Source of the DNA: Pseudoscleropodium purum
Lineage: Eukaryota > Streptophyta > Bryopsida > Hypnales > Brachytheciaceae
Assembly: GCA_963969395.1 (NCBI GenBank)
Contig: OZ017801.1
Coordinates: 4,280,501-4,344,500 of the forward strand
Reading direction: 5' to 3'
Length of the DNA stretch: 64,000 bases
In this document: in pieces, positions 39,027-50,550 of the stretch
Numbering within the stretch: position 1 is the stretch's first letter
Layout of the letters: each line of letters starts with the position of its first letter
Notes under the pieces: generated by a model
What the model was told of the DNA's origin: nothing
Databases searched by the model: none
What the model saw: the letters and a program-made list of their open reading frames with translations, nothing else
Position numbers and translations under genes: made by a program

Positions 39027-39629
39027 AAAAAACATGCAAGTATATAGTGAGCATGTGTTTGCTCGATTTTCTCATTTTTACTCTCACGACAAGTATAGAG
39101 CACTAGATTGGTAGAAGTAGTACAAAATTTTAAATGAATAGAACAATTTTGAACAACAATTTTGTTCACTTTTTCAAAAAGTGTTGTGTAATAGTGTACA
39201 CCAAGTATGTATGTAGGCAAGCATATTGTTGAAGACATCATTGTATTATTTTATAATAGCGTTGATGTATACGGCTATAAGCGACTTTGATAAATAATAA
39301 AAATATGAAAAAGAAATGTAATTTTGTAAGAGCCATATTATGTCTAATTTTGAATTTAGCATTCGAGGTTAAATATGTACTAGCATGGTGTGTATTTTGA
39401 AATTATTGTTGTATGTTTATTACATTTAGAAACTCGTAAATGATATAAATGTATTTCTAATTAATTTATGAAAGATTAAATTATTTGAATATTTGAAATT
39501 TTTTTATTTTTCATTCAACGATTGCTAAAAACTAAAATGATTTTTTATTGGTATGAAGAAATGCCCAAATTAGACAATTAGTGGTTCTTCTTTAGATTCT
39601 ATTTTCAAATATGAAAAATAAATCGGATC
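39027..39629. other. AT-rich spacer between cargo genes 2 and 3
   Basis: Likely 3' untranslated sequence and element interior. I see no coding frame or terminus-like sequence. Confidence 0.45.
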
Positions 39630-39990
39630 GGGCGGACGTTTGATTTGTCCGCCCGTGCCCGTCCGATCGGGCGGACGCCAGATTTGTCCGCCCGTGGCCG
39701 TCCGATCGAGCGGACGCAGCTGTAGGGTTTCGAGGAGGCGGACGGCTGATGCGTTCGCCAACCGCGGCCCGTTTGATCAAGCGGACGGTTTGGGGCCGTC
39801 CAATGGGGCGGACGGCAGATTTGTCCACACGTGGCCGTCCGATCGGGCGGACGGGGCTCGAGGGTTTCGGGGAGGCGGACGGCCGATGCGTCCGCCACCC
39901 CCGGCCGGCCGATCGGGCGAACGGTTTGGGGCCATCCGCGCCCCAATAAGATGGGCGGACGGGCCGTCCGCATTGTCACTTTTGCTTTGC
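39630..39990. repeat. GC-rich GGACGG-type array 4
   Basis: About 360 bp of gatcgggcggacg / ggccgtccg units, upstream of the kinase-like cargo gene. This is the same relationship (array, then a start codon in ATGCCGAA) seen before the gene at 37,773. Confidence 0.7.
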
Positions 39991-40166
39991 CCCTTGTGAA
40001 TGCAAGGTGGAGCGGAGAGCTTGGTGGTTCATCCTCCATTGGCTCCTTTCCGAGGCAAGGCAAGAGTGGTTTATTGGGGCCCCCTTGTTGCCCATTTTTT
40101 GGACACTTGCGCGTGAATTTAATTTCAAATTAAAAAATTTGATCTATATCAATTTCATTTGTCACG

Positions 40167-41659
40167 ATGCCGAAGGGGAAGAAGAAGGTTGCGAAGCTTA
40201 AACATGGAGAGGGACCATCGAACCTGGAAGTAGCTCGCCAAAGTCCTTCGGAAGAATGCAAGAAATTCATGATTGAGCGCATCGTTCAATTTTATGAATC
40301 GGAAACAACATTGTCTTTAAACAATAAGTACATCAGATATCAAGAAGAGTGCGTGTCTAAATTCAAGGTAGACATGATACAGATGTTGTTGGATGCATTG
40401 AATGTGGCGAAGTGGCATGACGAAATGCATAAAACGTACTTCACCAAATGTTTGGAGAACAAGGTTCATGACGCTTTGTGAAATTCCAAAGTCATTTTGG
40501 TTAAATATGGCAAGGAATATCGACCCAATGACGCCCAGTTTGAAGAAGTGATTCTGAAAGTGGACTTGTTTAGGGGGTGATGTATTCCATTCGCCAAAAA
40601 GCACAATCGAGTTGGTTCAATTAGTTGGTAGAAAAGCAATAATGGAGTTGCTGAAGCGGAAAGGACCAAACGGCACCTCATAGCACTTCCAAATACAGCA
40701 CGCGTAATTGCTGTTGATGATAGAACGATGAGAGGTGGATATGCAACGATTCAAAAGGTTTGTATTGAAGGATGTTCAGAAATACTTCCTTATTGGGAGT
40801 TTGCGGCAAAGAAATCCATTCACCACCAAACTCGACTCGATCTTGCAAAGTTAGAACATCAAAACGAATCAATGGTTGTTCAAATTCCACACGCGGGTGT
40901 GATACGGTTTGCTGCAGTGTACAGAACGACATGTGAAGGTTATGCGTATTGGTGGAATAGTGGAACTCTTCAATAAATGTTGAATATGGATAAAGACTAT
41001 CCAGACAACATTCAAATCTGTTTGATGTATACAAATCCAACTGAAGAGGAGATTGTAAAAGCTCACCGTTTAGGGCGATATCGGAAAAAGCGCACGTAGT
41101 TGACATGGGTGTTTATGCATATAATGTATGCAGTGCATCTTGCTGGACATTTGCACAATGATCTTTCTCCAGACAACATTTTGTTGCATTTTCCAGAGGA
41201 TGAGTCACGTGTGTATATTGGAGTTTGCGATTGGGGCATGACCACCTTAGCTTCTCAGCCAATGAAGTCTTTGTACACATTCACATCAGCAGATGAGATG
41301 AAACAAACTTTGCAGAGGAGATGGTGGGTGGATCCACGTATTGCACATTTGCATAAAGCAGGTGCAGATGTGAAGTCATTCCGATGTATTCACGTAAGTC
41401 GGAAGAGTATGCCGTACGAAAAATTGCTCGGCGGATGAATGGAAACAACATGTCAGAGGCGTATTTCAACGTGCTACTTAAAACACCTAGTGCAACACAA
41501 TTTGCCTTTCATGACTTTGCAAAAGTGTTTTATGCTTACTTGAAGCGCATTTCTTCGAAGACTGACGATGAAAATACTAGTTTGGCCCATGTGATTACGC
41601 GATTTTCTAATACATATCGTTGGCCGATGCCAGATGAACATTTCCGCCATTTATATTAA
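40167..41659 (+). pseudogene. Protein-kinase-like cargo gene, decayed
   Basis: The frame from ATG (MPKGKKKVAKLKHGEG) continues to about 41,372, where a one-base shift is needed to reach the end (PDEHFRHLY, stop 41,657-41,659). Five stops interrupt it: 40,479 TGA, 40,578 TGA, 40,629 TAG, 40,974 TAA and 41,097 TAG (first base). After about 180 codons of unknown N-terminal region comes a kinase fold: glycine loop MRGGYATI (codons 188-195), FAAKKS with the ATP-binding Lys (about 215), a hinge region, catalytic loop HNDLSPDN (330-337) and DWG in place of DFG (355-357). It therefore derives from a potentially active kinase. The family is not recognised. Kinase cargo is unusual for a plant DNA element. 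Confidence 0.75.
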
Positions 41660-42064
41660 ATTGGTAGTACAGAAGTAGTAGTTGAATACTTGAATAGGTT
41701 ATATAGGCATTAAAAATTAGTTTAGAAATATAGAGTTGGAATGAAAAAAATTGTATGTGCAATTAGCCAAATGTGCACAATGTATGGTATTCTACATTAA
41801 ATTGAATACATTTTGCCCATATTGATTATGTTTGTATTTGTGTTGATCTTGATTTTTTAAATAGTATATATATATATATATTTGAAGTCACAAATTTTTT
41901 TAGTTTGCCTTTTGAAAATGAATTGGAATTTTTTCATAGTTTCAAGACTATCATGGACTCGTGGTCAAACTTTATAATCTTTCAACTTATGAGAGACATT
42001 GTTTTAATAACAAATCGCGAACCATTGCACTTCATTTAACATTTAATTGTTTAAAGATTAAAGG
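41660..42064. other. AT-rich 3' flank of the kinase-like gene
   Basis: No coding frame; contains a TA-rich microsatellite near 41,860. Leads into the right subterminal array. Confidence 0.5.
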
Positions 42065-42297
42065 AGTGACCGCAGGGCAGTTTGGGTAGGGCGGTCGGGG
42101 GAAATAGGACCGTCTGGGCGGATAGGGCGAACGGGGCGGATGGACGGGGCGGACGGACGGGTTAGACAGACGGGGCGGACTAGGCGGACGGGCAGGGCGG
42201 ACGGGGCAGTCCCGGCGGACGCTGCGTCCGCCGGGACCGCGAATGTCAGCGGACGCTGCGGACACGGCGTCCGCATCCGGATGTCGTGTCAATCCTG
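42065..42297. repeat. GC-rich GGACGG-type array 5 with perfect palindrome
   Basis: Right subterminal region of the composite element. It contains many GGGGCGGAC motifs and a perfect inverted repeat with 13-bp arms, tcccggcggacgc at 42,210-42,222 and its complement at 42,224-42,236. The terminal about 75 bp closely resemble the left end of the element at 58,296 (shared gtgtccgcagc and ctgacattcgcggt). Confidence 0.8.
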
Positions 42298-42305
42298 ACC
42301 AAATA

Positions 42306-44169
42306 GAAGCAATTACTGCAACCATAATTAAGGTAAGAATTGCACATGCATTGTAGTACTACGCACTATGGAATTAATATTATAAAGATGTAGCTAGGCC
42401 ATTGCATCACTTGTATGAAGAAAGTGAAGTTTATAATTATCTAAAATAACACTTCAAGAGTTTGAAGACTAAAGAGTGACCATGTATTGTCTACTATTTG
42501 CAAGCAAACAAGAAATTATGGGCATTTTCATTAAAATGGCAGTATTCCAGATGCCATTTGTACGATGGTAGCAAATTTTGAATGCCATTTGTACAGTGCT
42601 TTCTACCGCATAGGGCCACAAAACATTGCCGTATGTGCACATGGAAGGCACATGCATGCTGAACTACTCACAAAACCAATAGAGATCACAACTCCATTGC
42701 TTCTTTTTTTTCCAAAAACAATCCTATTTTAGCTGAGATTTTTAACCTTTTACCAAAATAGTTTCCTGCCGTTTTACTAGAATCCCACCATTTTAATGAG
42801 ATTCCCTATAATTGCAATTTTCACCATTCTTGCAATCTAAATTTAGTTAAATTTGGATAAAATACTTTTCCAAGTACATCATCAAAGGAAGAAGAGATTC
42901 CTTTACAAGATGTAGCATTTGCAACAACTTGAGGCAATCACAAGCCTTAGGTGCACCATGATTCAAAAACTATCAATGAATTCAAAGGCATTTCGAGTAG
43001 CATTTGTTTCTTCAAGAAGCTTGTTGCCATGCACACTAAGTTTGTAGTAGATGGTTCTCCAAATTGCTATTGTCTCATTTGTTATCCATCATGCATGACG
43101 AAATAAACCATTTGAAAAAAACATGTCTTGCATTGGCAAGAAAAACAATTGAAAGGCTCTAGACGGATTCATGAAGTTGTTCACTTGTTCATTGAAGTAT
43201 CAAAGTTATTTGCACACATAACAAGGATGGAAAAAACGTACATTAAAGTGTGGATGTGTTCTTGAGCTACAACTTCATTGTAGAATTCATTGCTAAATTG
43301 TTGTAAGATTTGGAAGACTTGCATGCAAAGTTTTCTTGATGACTATTTTGAAGGGCCTACATCACAATTCACAAAGTTGTATCATGTGTTGCTAAAGTAA
43401 AGCAAGAATTGTGTCCATTCCTTCTAAAGACATTCACTTGTAACCAAACGAAGCTTGATCATTCCCATCAAGGATACACGTACAAATGGACAACTTTTAG
43501 AAAATCCCTATTTGATTATGTGTATTGAATCAAACTTCCATTTTGGAAAAAAAAAATTATTTGGGTTGAAAGCACACTATGGTTGTACAAAACCGTAGTC
43601 ACGGCATAATTTTTGCATATGATGAAAGTTTGGAGTCAATTTTCTTAGAGTTTTAGTAACTTAAAAAAAATTTAAATAGATTAGAGTCTTACATCTTGCA
43701 TACATTGATAATTGCAAAAAAAAAGTGATTTTCATTTATTAATCTAATGTATAGAGTACAAACATTAAATGTTTGTACTGTCACAAATTTAACTTTAGCA
43801 TTGTTGTACTTTTCTTACCTAGTTGAGGGTTTCATTTTGCAATTCAAAAAGTTAAATCCAATGCCCTTATATTTAGGTACTTGAACTAGACATTTAGTGA
43901 GTGTTTTAGGATCTATATGTGAAAATATCCTTGCAAATATGTGATTTTAGTACAAGGCCCAAATTTTGAATTTAAAGTATATTTTTAAATTTTTAAAATT
44001 TTAAAATCTATCAAAAGACCTTTTGATTGAGATGGGCTCATGGGCCAACTTTGAATTTTTAAACAAATAACAATTTGACTCCATTTAGTACCAATTTAGA
44101 TAAATTTTATATTAATATATATACATTTTGTACTAGTTTTCATTGGTTTGAATCTTTGGCAAGAAGGTG
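42306..44169. other. Right part of the palindrome loop
   Basis: AT-rich intergenic DNA outside the composite element. No gene or mobile element was recognised. Confidence 0.45.
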
Positions 44170-45868
44170 ATTGCATTCTGCAATCACCCTTTGAATTCTT
44201 CTTCATTTTTAGTGGATAAATTCAATTTAATTCAATTTCTCAACAAATTTTTCAATATCATAAAGGCTGAAAAGATGATCAAAGTTATTTATTTTAAATT
44301 TCTACATACCTCTAGTATAGTCTCTAAGCTTCCCAAACACTTAAATAAATATAACAATTTTCTTGAAAACAATACTTTTAGTATGCAATTGCCAAACTTG
44401 ACGTCTTTGGCCATTTGGCTCATACAATTTTGTATTAGAAAAGCTAAATTTTCATTAGATGTTGTATTAAGGTTACACATGCACCACTTTAGGCTATATC
44501 AAGGTCATACATGGTATCACTACATGCCATGTCAAGCTCATACATGCACCAAATAAGTCCTTGGTAAGCCCAAATCACCATACAATCAAGTATTTCTTCA
44601 CCCCTTGTACCATCTTTTTATAGATTTTTTTCTTTTTGCAATCTAATTCTCTACTATTTTCATGATATACCACTACTTTAATGTAATTCACCATACATAA
44701 GCTTTTGAAAGTTGTAGGTGATCTATTTTGAATCAAGGCCAAGTTAAGACCAAGAATACTAAAGCTCTAGACTTCAAAAAATTAATTCTACTCTATTAGT
44801 ATGAACAAAATTTGGCCTTTAAAGGTGGATGAAATGTTAGGAACCACACTACTGTAAGAGGGAAATGACCCATTTAGACACCAGAACAATGTCTAATTCA
44901 TAACGATTATTTTGAAGTTGATAAAGGCACCATCTATGTTTGCTTCTATGACTTTGAGACCGTGTTCTAATTCTTTGTCAATATTTTCTTTGTGATTAAA
45001 AATTTCTTGATGTAACATTTGTAATCACTCAAAAGGTTGACATCCATAGATGCACCTTCAATATTTACTTCTATGACTTTGAGGTCCACTATTTCTTCTC
45101 TGACACTTTTTCCTTTGTGATCATAAATTTTCTATTGTAATGTACTCATTGAAAATGTTGAAATTGCCAAATCCATCACCATTAAGACACCAAAAAAAGA
45201 AATGCAAGTAGTTGCATTTATCTTCAACTAGGCCGTAGGTAGGAGTGAGTGAGAAGTAGTGACATATAAATATTGAACCTATTATGATTTTTATACAAAT
45301 TCAAACTTCTCAAGTCTTTGCCAATGTTGTAATTGGTTGTATTGCTTGTTCACTTTTTGTTCCAATTGGAATAATGGCATTGCACCCCTTGTCATCCATG
45401 AAAAGTGCCAACTAGGCCATTTCAATGACAAAGGCATAATCCTAAGCTAACAGAGGAAGGCTTACCCAAGACTAATCTATCTTCTATCATCCCCGTAAAA
45501 TCAATCAAATGGTAGGCAGGATGAAAATCTAAACTTTAGGCTGGCCAAGGTGGACCTTTCGGGGGACTGAAGTTGCACTAACAAAAAGAAATCTGCTATT
45601 TTTCACATGCCTCGTAAGAAGGGGCTAAAGCGGGGGCTAATCCTTTGAGGGTTAGCCCCAGCGAAAGGCCGAACGCCGCGAAAGCTTCAAGACTAAATTC
45701 ATCAATATGCGTTCATGAGGAATCGGCGTCCGTGGCTTGGTTGCGAGGGTCTCGCATTTGCAATCTGCAGTACGTCCACAAGCATACATTCCACTGTCAG
45801 AGATTCCCAATTCCATTTCACAGTCCACCACGTCAGGAATACTCTGTTCCCAGCTAGAGATGTGAGCA

Positions 45869-47445
45869 CTACTCGTGATCAGTCGCTTCCTCTGTGAACA
45901 TTTTCTGGAATTGAAGAAGCAGGTAGCCAATTGAACGCATGGCAGGAGAGTACACTCACCGGCATCGCCTTCTTGAACAGCCGAATCTGGCGCTCGGAAA
46001 TGGTGGGAAACTGCAAATCGACCCCACACAAGCAGAAAATGATCAGTCGACACTCAACAGGAGCTGGGTGAGATGCTCGGATGTATTCAATTACGACAAG
46101 CCATGAAGCGCTCCATCAATTAACTACTGGGAAATTCTTGAATTGTGTCTGGAAGATTCCCGCAGAATGGAACAGAAATTATAGGCCTCGGAATCACGAA
46201 CTGCTTGCTGAGAAAGCAAAGTAAATGGTGTGGAAACTGGATTCCTGAAGGAAGCTTACATTCCACAGCATGACGGTCCAGGTGATATCCTCCGTGCAGG
46301 GAGGGGTGGTGAGGGAGCCTTTGTATCTGGCGTAGCTTTTCTGGAACTTGGGCAGGTGGATGGGATCGAGCATGAACTCGGTGGGAGAAGTGCTTTGACC
46401 CGGCAGGTGGCGCTCGAACTGTTAATCCCACAGCGCACCACATGATCAACCATCAGCACCCCATTCAATCACTGGCGTACTCCAAATATCGGTGCAAAAA
46501 CTAAATTCTTGGGAGCAGCGAGCCAGATGAGTGTAAATTGGTATTTTGAGGATTGAACCGTTAGTTTATCCATTACGTGGTGATTGATACATATATATAT
46601 AGATTTTCAGTTGTTGTAGTACCTGGGCCAGGAATTGGTTGTCGGCGCCCTTGACGAAGAGCCAGGCGATCACTGCTCTCCTCCTGCCGTCGTCACTGGA
46701 GTACACTTGGTGCAGCTCCATTGGAAAGCTGTGCCCCAGAATCTTGTGTTCGCTGCCCATGTGGAAGTGGAACTGAGCAGGTCGGTAGGTCACGCCGTCG
46801 ATCTTCAGGACTCCCGCGGTCTTCTCCACAGCGACCTGCTCACCAAATCCAGTTCCCATGTACATCAGAAAACGAATGGAGCGGCAGGCCATTTTATAAT
46901 CACCTGAGTTAATGAAGGGTAGTTCAGCTCAACAACGAATTGAAAGCTTGATTCCTGAATAAGCTCTCCATTTCAGGTGTGAATTCATGAAAGTATCTGA
47001 AGTTCATGATGTGGCACCTCAATGGCGTAGCCCGCATTGATGGAGATGTTGGCTGGAACTGCATCTTTCGAGCTAGAAACATCCAGTTCACCCAATGCAG
47101 GGTCCACGAACATGATGTTGGGAGTGATCCGCATGGGCGATTGTTCTTTTCCTGTTTTGCATTTGGTCCAGTTGGATTTCAACTCTCCCCAGTGAGCAGG
47201 TCCAGTGGGTCCATGGTCGTACGTGAATCTGACATCATCTGCACATCCAAGATGAATATAATTATCAGTTTCAAAACGGTCAATCAATGTATTTGGATCC
47301 AAAGGCAAAAGAATTAAGCCCGAATCTGATGCAGCTAGTCGATCACAAGCATGTGAGTCTCACCTTCCGCCAGAACCCCACAGCTCATGCCTTGAAGACA
47401 CAAGCAGACTGCAAGGGTCCAGTAAAAGCTGCTCCTCCTTGCCAT
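45869..47445 (-). CDS. Alpha-type carbonic anhydrase, six exons (arm A2 copy)
   Basis: Exon by exon this is the mirror of the arm A1 gene: 47,445-47,364, 47,238-47,018, 46,835-46,623, 46,418-46,260, 46,010-45,960 and 45,904-45,869. All open segments give the same peptides as the A1 copy, including QFHFHMGSEH, MELHQVY and YKGSLTTPPCTE, so both copies can encode the same 253-residue secreted enzyme. The promoter, TATA box and upstream MITE are also duplicated. Unlike the A1 copy it has no divergent dirigent neighbour, which brings different DNA to within about 1.5 kb upstream and may change its regulation. Confidence 0.9.
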
Positions 47446-47705
47446 CTTTGTAGCAGTTTCAAGCTCTGACAGTCGACCGACACCGGACTTGATCGGGAAC
47501 TCGTACACTCGAATTTTGAACGTACGTACTTGCGAAGAAATCTGTCGAAACTGGGTTGAAACAAATGAAAGCTGTCGATCGATCCGGCGCGAGGGTGCTC
47601 AATCGGTTGAATGGATCTGTGTCCGTGGTTGCTGTCGAGTCCAAGCTTGTCGAAAGGATCAACTTGTAGTTGTGTTTGAGTTCAGATGCATGCGGACCAT
47701 CGAGC

Positions 47706-47711
47706 TTTATA
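47706..47711 (-). promoter_or_regulatory. Probable TATA box of carbonic anhydrase, arm A2
   Basis: Mirror image of 24,183-24,188, TATAAA on the minus strand 266 bp upstream of the ATG at 47,445. Confidence 0.55.
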
Positions 47712-48345
47712 CTCACCAGAGCAGTCGCTTGCGTACCAGTTTTCACTGCGCGCGTTGATTGCTCTTCATTTCAACACAGGATCCTCCCGCTTCCGACGTT
47801 ACCGAGCCGGAAAGGGGAAGCGCTTAACTCGGTTTAATGTTGGTGGACCCGGCCGGTCCGTGGAGCTGAGGCTCCGAGCCAGTAGCTGGTCACGCGGCGC
47901 TTGCTCAACTCCTTTTCAGTTTGTTGTTCACAGAGTGGACGCCTGTGCTGGAATCTTGAGTGTGCACATTCTCTGACTGGGTTGGATGAGTTCTCATGCC
48001 CCTTGCGTTTAGCTTGGAGGACCGGTTGCGCATGCTACGCGTTCCTTGAGTAACTGGCGGCGATTAAGTTATGAAAATTTCTGGATTGAAGTCCTCATTC
48101 GCTGTACCTCGGGAGCATCAGCCGTATCTTCTGTCGCCAGCAGTCTTGCGAAGCACGCTGACTTGGAAATGTCGTCCGAAGCCATTATTTTCACATTATA
48201 TAACTCCGTTCCAAGTTTGTATCATGTTTACATGAGTGTAACTCTACGGAGTAGTTTTTAATCCATTAGCTTCCCCTTGGCATTTTCTCTGTCAATATAC
48301 AGAAAGTGTAGACAGCTGCAGTCACTTACTACTTAGAGTGATGCG

Positions 48346-48499
48346 AAATTTCGTTAAAATGGCGGTCAGTATTCCAGAAGCCGTTTTTTCCATTCGTATC
48401 CTTCCTCAGCTCTAAAGTCTAGTACAGGTATAGATTTCAGAACGTAAAATTGCCGCGTGCCAAGTTTGTGGAATATTTATCGCCATTTTAACGAAATTT
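48346..48499. mobile_element. Short MITE with 19-bp terminal inverted repeats (arm A2)
   Basis: Mirror copy of 23,395-23,548, in the same relative position. It was therefore present before the core was copied. Confidence 0.7.
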
Positions 48500-48801
48500 T
48501 GGTCAGTCAGTAGTCGTAAGTTGACTGAGTGCTTTGCTGCAGCTCTCGTTCACACTTGGTGACCCCTATCTTATTCAGTGGGGGACCACTTCAATTTCTT
48601 TGTTCTGAATTGTGATTCTATCGCATTGGAAATGATATGAAATCTGTGACAGGCCCTGGTCACCGTGGGACCGTGCTCCGGTCACCGTCGGGCCTACATG
48701 ACGACCCAAACCCATCAGAGGCGATCCAAATTTCCTTTGCGGGCAGTGCCTATCTACAGACTCTTTCTCCGAAATGATTTGTTCAAGGTGTGAAAACGTC
48801 C

Positions 48802-48949
48802 ATTTGGTGAAATCACGAAGCTCCGGGCGGCTCGACTATTTTGACATATATCTATCCAATCTAGAGTGCGTTTAGATTTAGGCTCCAGGCCTGGCTTGAC
48901 TGAGTCCTACAAGTTCGAGAATGGCGAGGAACACCGCCACGTACTTTAA
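48802..48949 (-). repeat. Single copy of the 148-bp repeat
   Basis: Joins sequence matching the right flank of 23,092 to sequence matching the left flank of 20,448. It carries the 22,945-copy base at all three diagnostic sites. This is the scar expected from loss of the dirigent segment, or the state before its gain. Confidence 0.9.
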
Positions 48950-49734
48950 TGAAATTCAATGCAATCTGTACCCCAATTGCAAAGTCCCTAACAGCAAGTC
49001 AAAGTCTTCAAGGTTCACAATTGAAGAGGTCGATCTTGTTAATTATTCTTAATCGTGTATCGATCGTCACACCCGCCAAGTCTCTGTTTCGGAGACTGAC
49101 TGATCCCTTGCCACTGAAGGAAACGTGTGCAACTGGTCAAGGCCGGAAGAGTGCTTCAGTACGTCGTTGCTTGCAACTCACTGGTAACTCTTGAGCGCCC
49201 AGCATGAATTTCGGAAGCAAGCGACAATCGCCATTTAAGATCCGGTTGATTGAAAAATAAGATGCAAGAGACGTGGCCATTGAGATTACCAGGGGTGAGG
49301 GAGGGTTACTTTGGGGAAAGTTGTGGAAGTTTTCACCGTACATTGTACAGGATTAGAATAGACAAGTGTCTTTTGGGAGAGGGCTAGATTTAGGGCACTT
49401 AGCCACTTGGGGTTCAAGTACTCAACTTGTCAAAATAAGCATGTTAATAACAAGGAAGAGGATAGGGAGGTGCACCTATGTGGGTTTTGAATCTAATGTC
49501 ATGTGGAGACTAAAGCATCGAAAAATGACATTTTTTTTACCCTTATTTCAATAGTGGGTAAACCACTATTGAAATGAAAGAAGGCTCATTTAGTTCTCAT
49601 TTGAAAAAAAGATCAAGAAAATCACACAATTTTTGAGAAAGTGCCACTGTTGATAAGATTGATGGAAGATGTTTGGTTAAACAGTACTTTGTATATACCT
49701 TGAAATGGAAATGTTGAAATCAAAATACTGAAAG

Positions 49735-49990
49735 CATGGTTGTCATAACGGGCGAGTTAGGGTCATTGGACGGGACGGATGGACGGTCCAGACGGCTTTA
49801 ATTTTGTAACCTGACGATCTTGTCCGCGCCCTGACAATCTCGTTCCCGCCCAACATGTTCCTTAATCCACATGGCATCCACATGGCCTATTTTTCCGTTA
49901 TCAGAAAGTCAACTATGTGTTGACTGTATTGGATGGGCGGGACCTCTAACGGACGGGCGAACCAGACGTCCGTCCACTATGACAATGATG
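49735..49990. mobile_element. hAT-like MITE family M, copy 1
   Basis: Left end CATGGTTGTCATAACGG, right end tatgacaatgatg (degenerate), 256 bp. Flanking 8-mers ACTGAAAG (49,727-49,734) and GCTCAAAG (49,991-49,998) match at 6 of 8. Arm A1 has the empty site near 19,045-19,060. The interior contains ggacggg motifs related to the composite-element arrays. Confidence 0.8.
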
Positions 49991-50550
49991 GCTCAAAGGT
50001 GCTCCAAAAACTCTCATTTTTTTGACAAGTACATATCATCATCATATTGATATATTATATTTTTTAAAATAATTTTGAGGTGTCAAAAAGAAGATATGTA
50101 GATGTGAAGTGATAACCTAGAGTGTCTTCTCTATTCCTAAAAATTTACCAATAAACACATATTTGATCATTTCTAGATTTGATTGGAGAAATAATCATTG
50201 AAGGTCTCGTTGTTGTTCACAAGCTGTTGGTGAGATTAGCATATCAAATTTTCTACAAATAGAGTTGCACATGCCATGTCGTTGCCTTATAGTCATTTAG
50301 GGGTTAAATATATATGGAACAATAAGAAGAAAGATGCAATAAGATAGAAATACTTTAATTTTGAAAATATTGCTATATAATTGATTTAATAAGTGGCTTG
50401 TTGAACTTGTCCGAAATTTCAATGCACCAAAAAATAGATTTTGACAAGCACAAACACTAATTTCTTCCAATCTACATGGTCAAAGTTTTAAAAAAATCCA
50501 TATGTTTCTAAACCACCGTAATACAAGATCTTAGTTAATATGCTCAAATT

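Larger units (their letters stand above)
30269..42297. mobile_element. 12-kb composite hAT-like element with cargo
   Basis: The left terminus is TAGGGTTGACG. The right terminus, read inward on the other strand, is CAGGATTGACA. Both are flanked by the same 8 bases ACCAAATA (30,261-30,268 and 42,298-42,305), a perfect 8-bp target duplication as made by hAT transposases. The interior has five GC-rich arrays of GGACGG-like motifs, one minus-strand and two plus-strand decayed cargo genes, and a 2.4-kb AT-rich segment that resembles flanking host DNA. No hAT transposase domain was found, so it is non-autonomous. The internal segment and extra terminus-like sequences (near 34,702 and 37,076) suggest two or more elements that moved as one unit. 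Confidence 0.75.
45221..49287 (-). repeat. High-identity core of arm A2
   Basis: Partner of 20,110-26,673, with no mismatch seen in the compared stretches except the missing 2,497-bp segment. The edges coincide with those described for the A1 core. Confidence 0.85.

Noticed and set aside
39592..40133. Several 66-152-codon ORFs
   Set aside because: Artefacts of GC-rich array 4 in overlapping frames on both strands.
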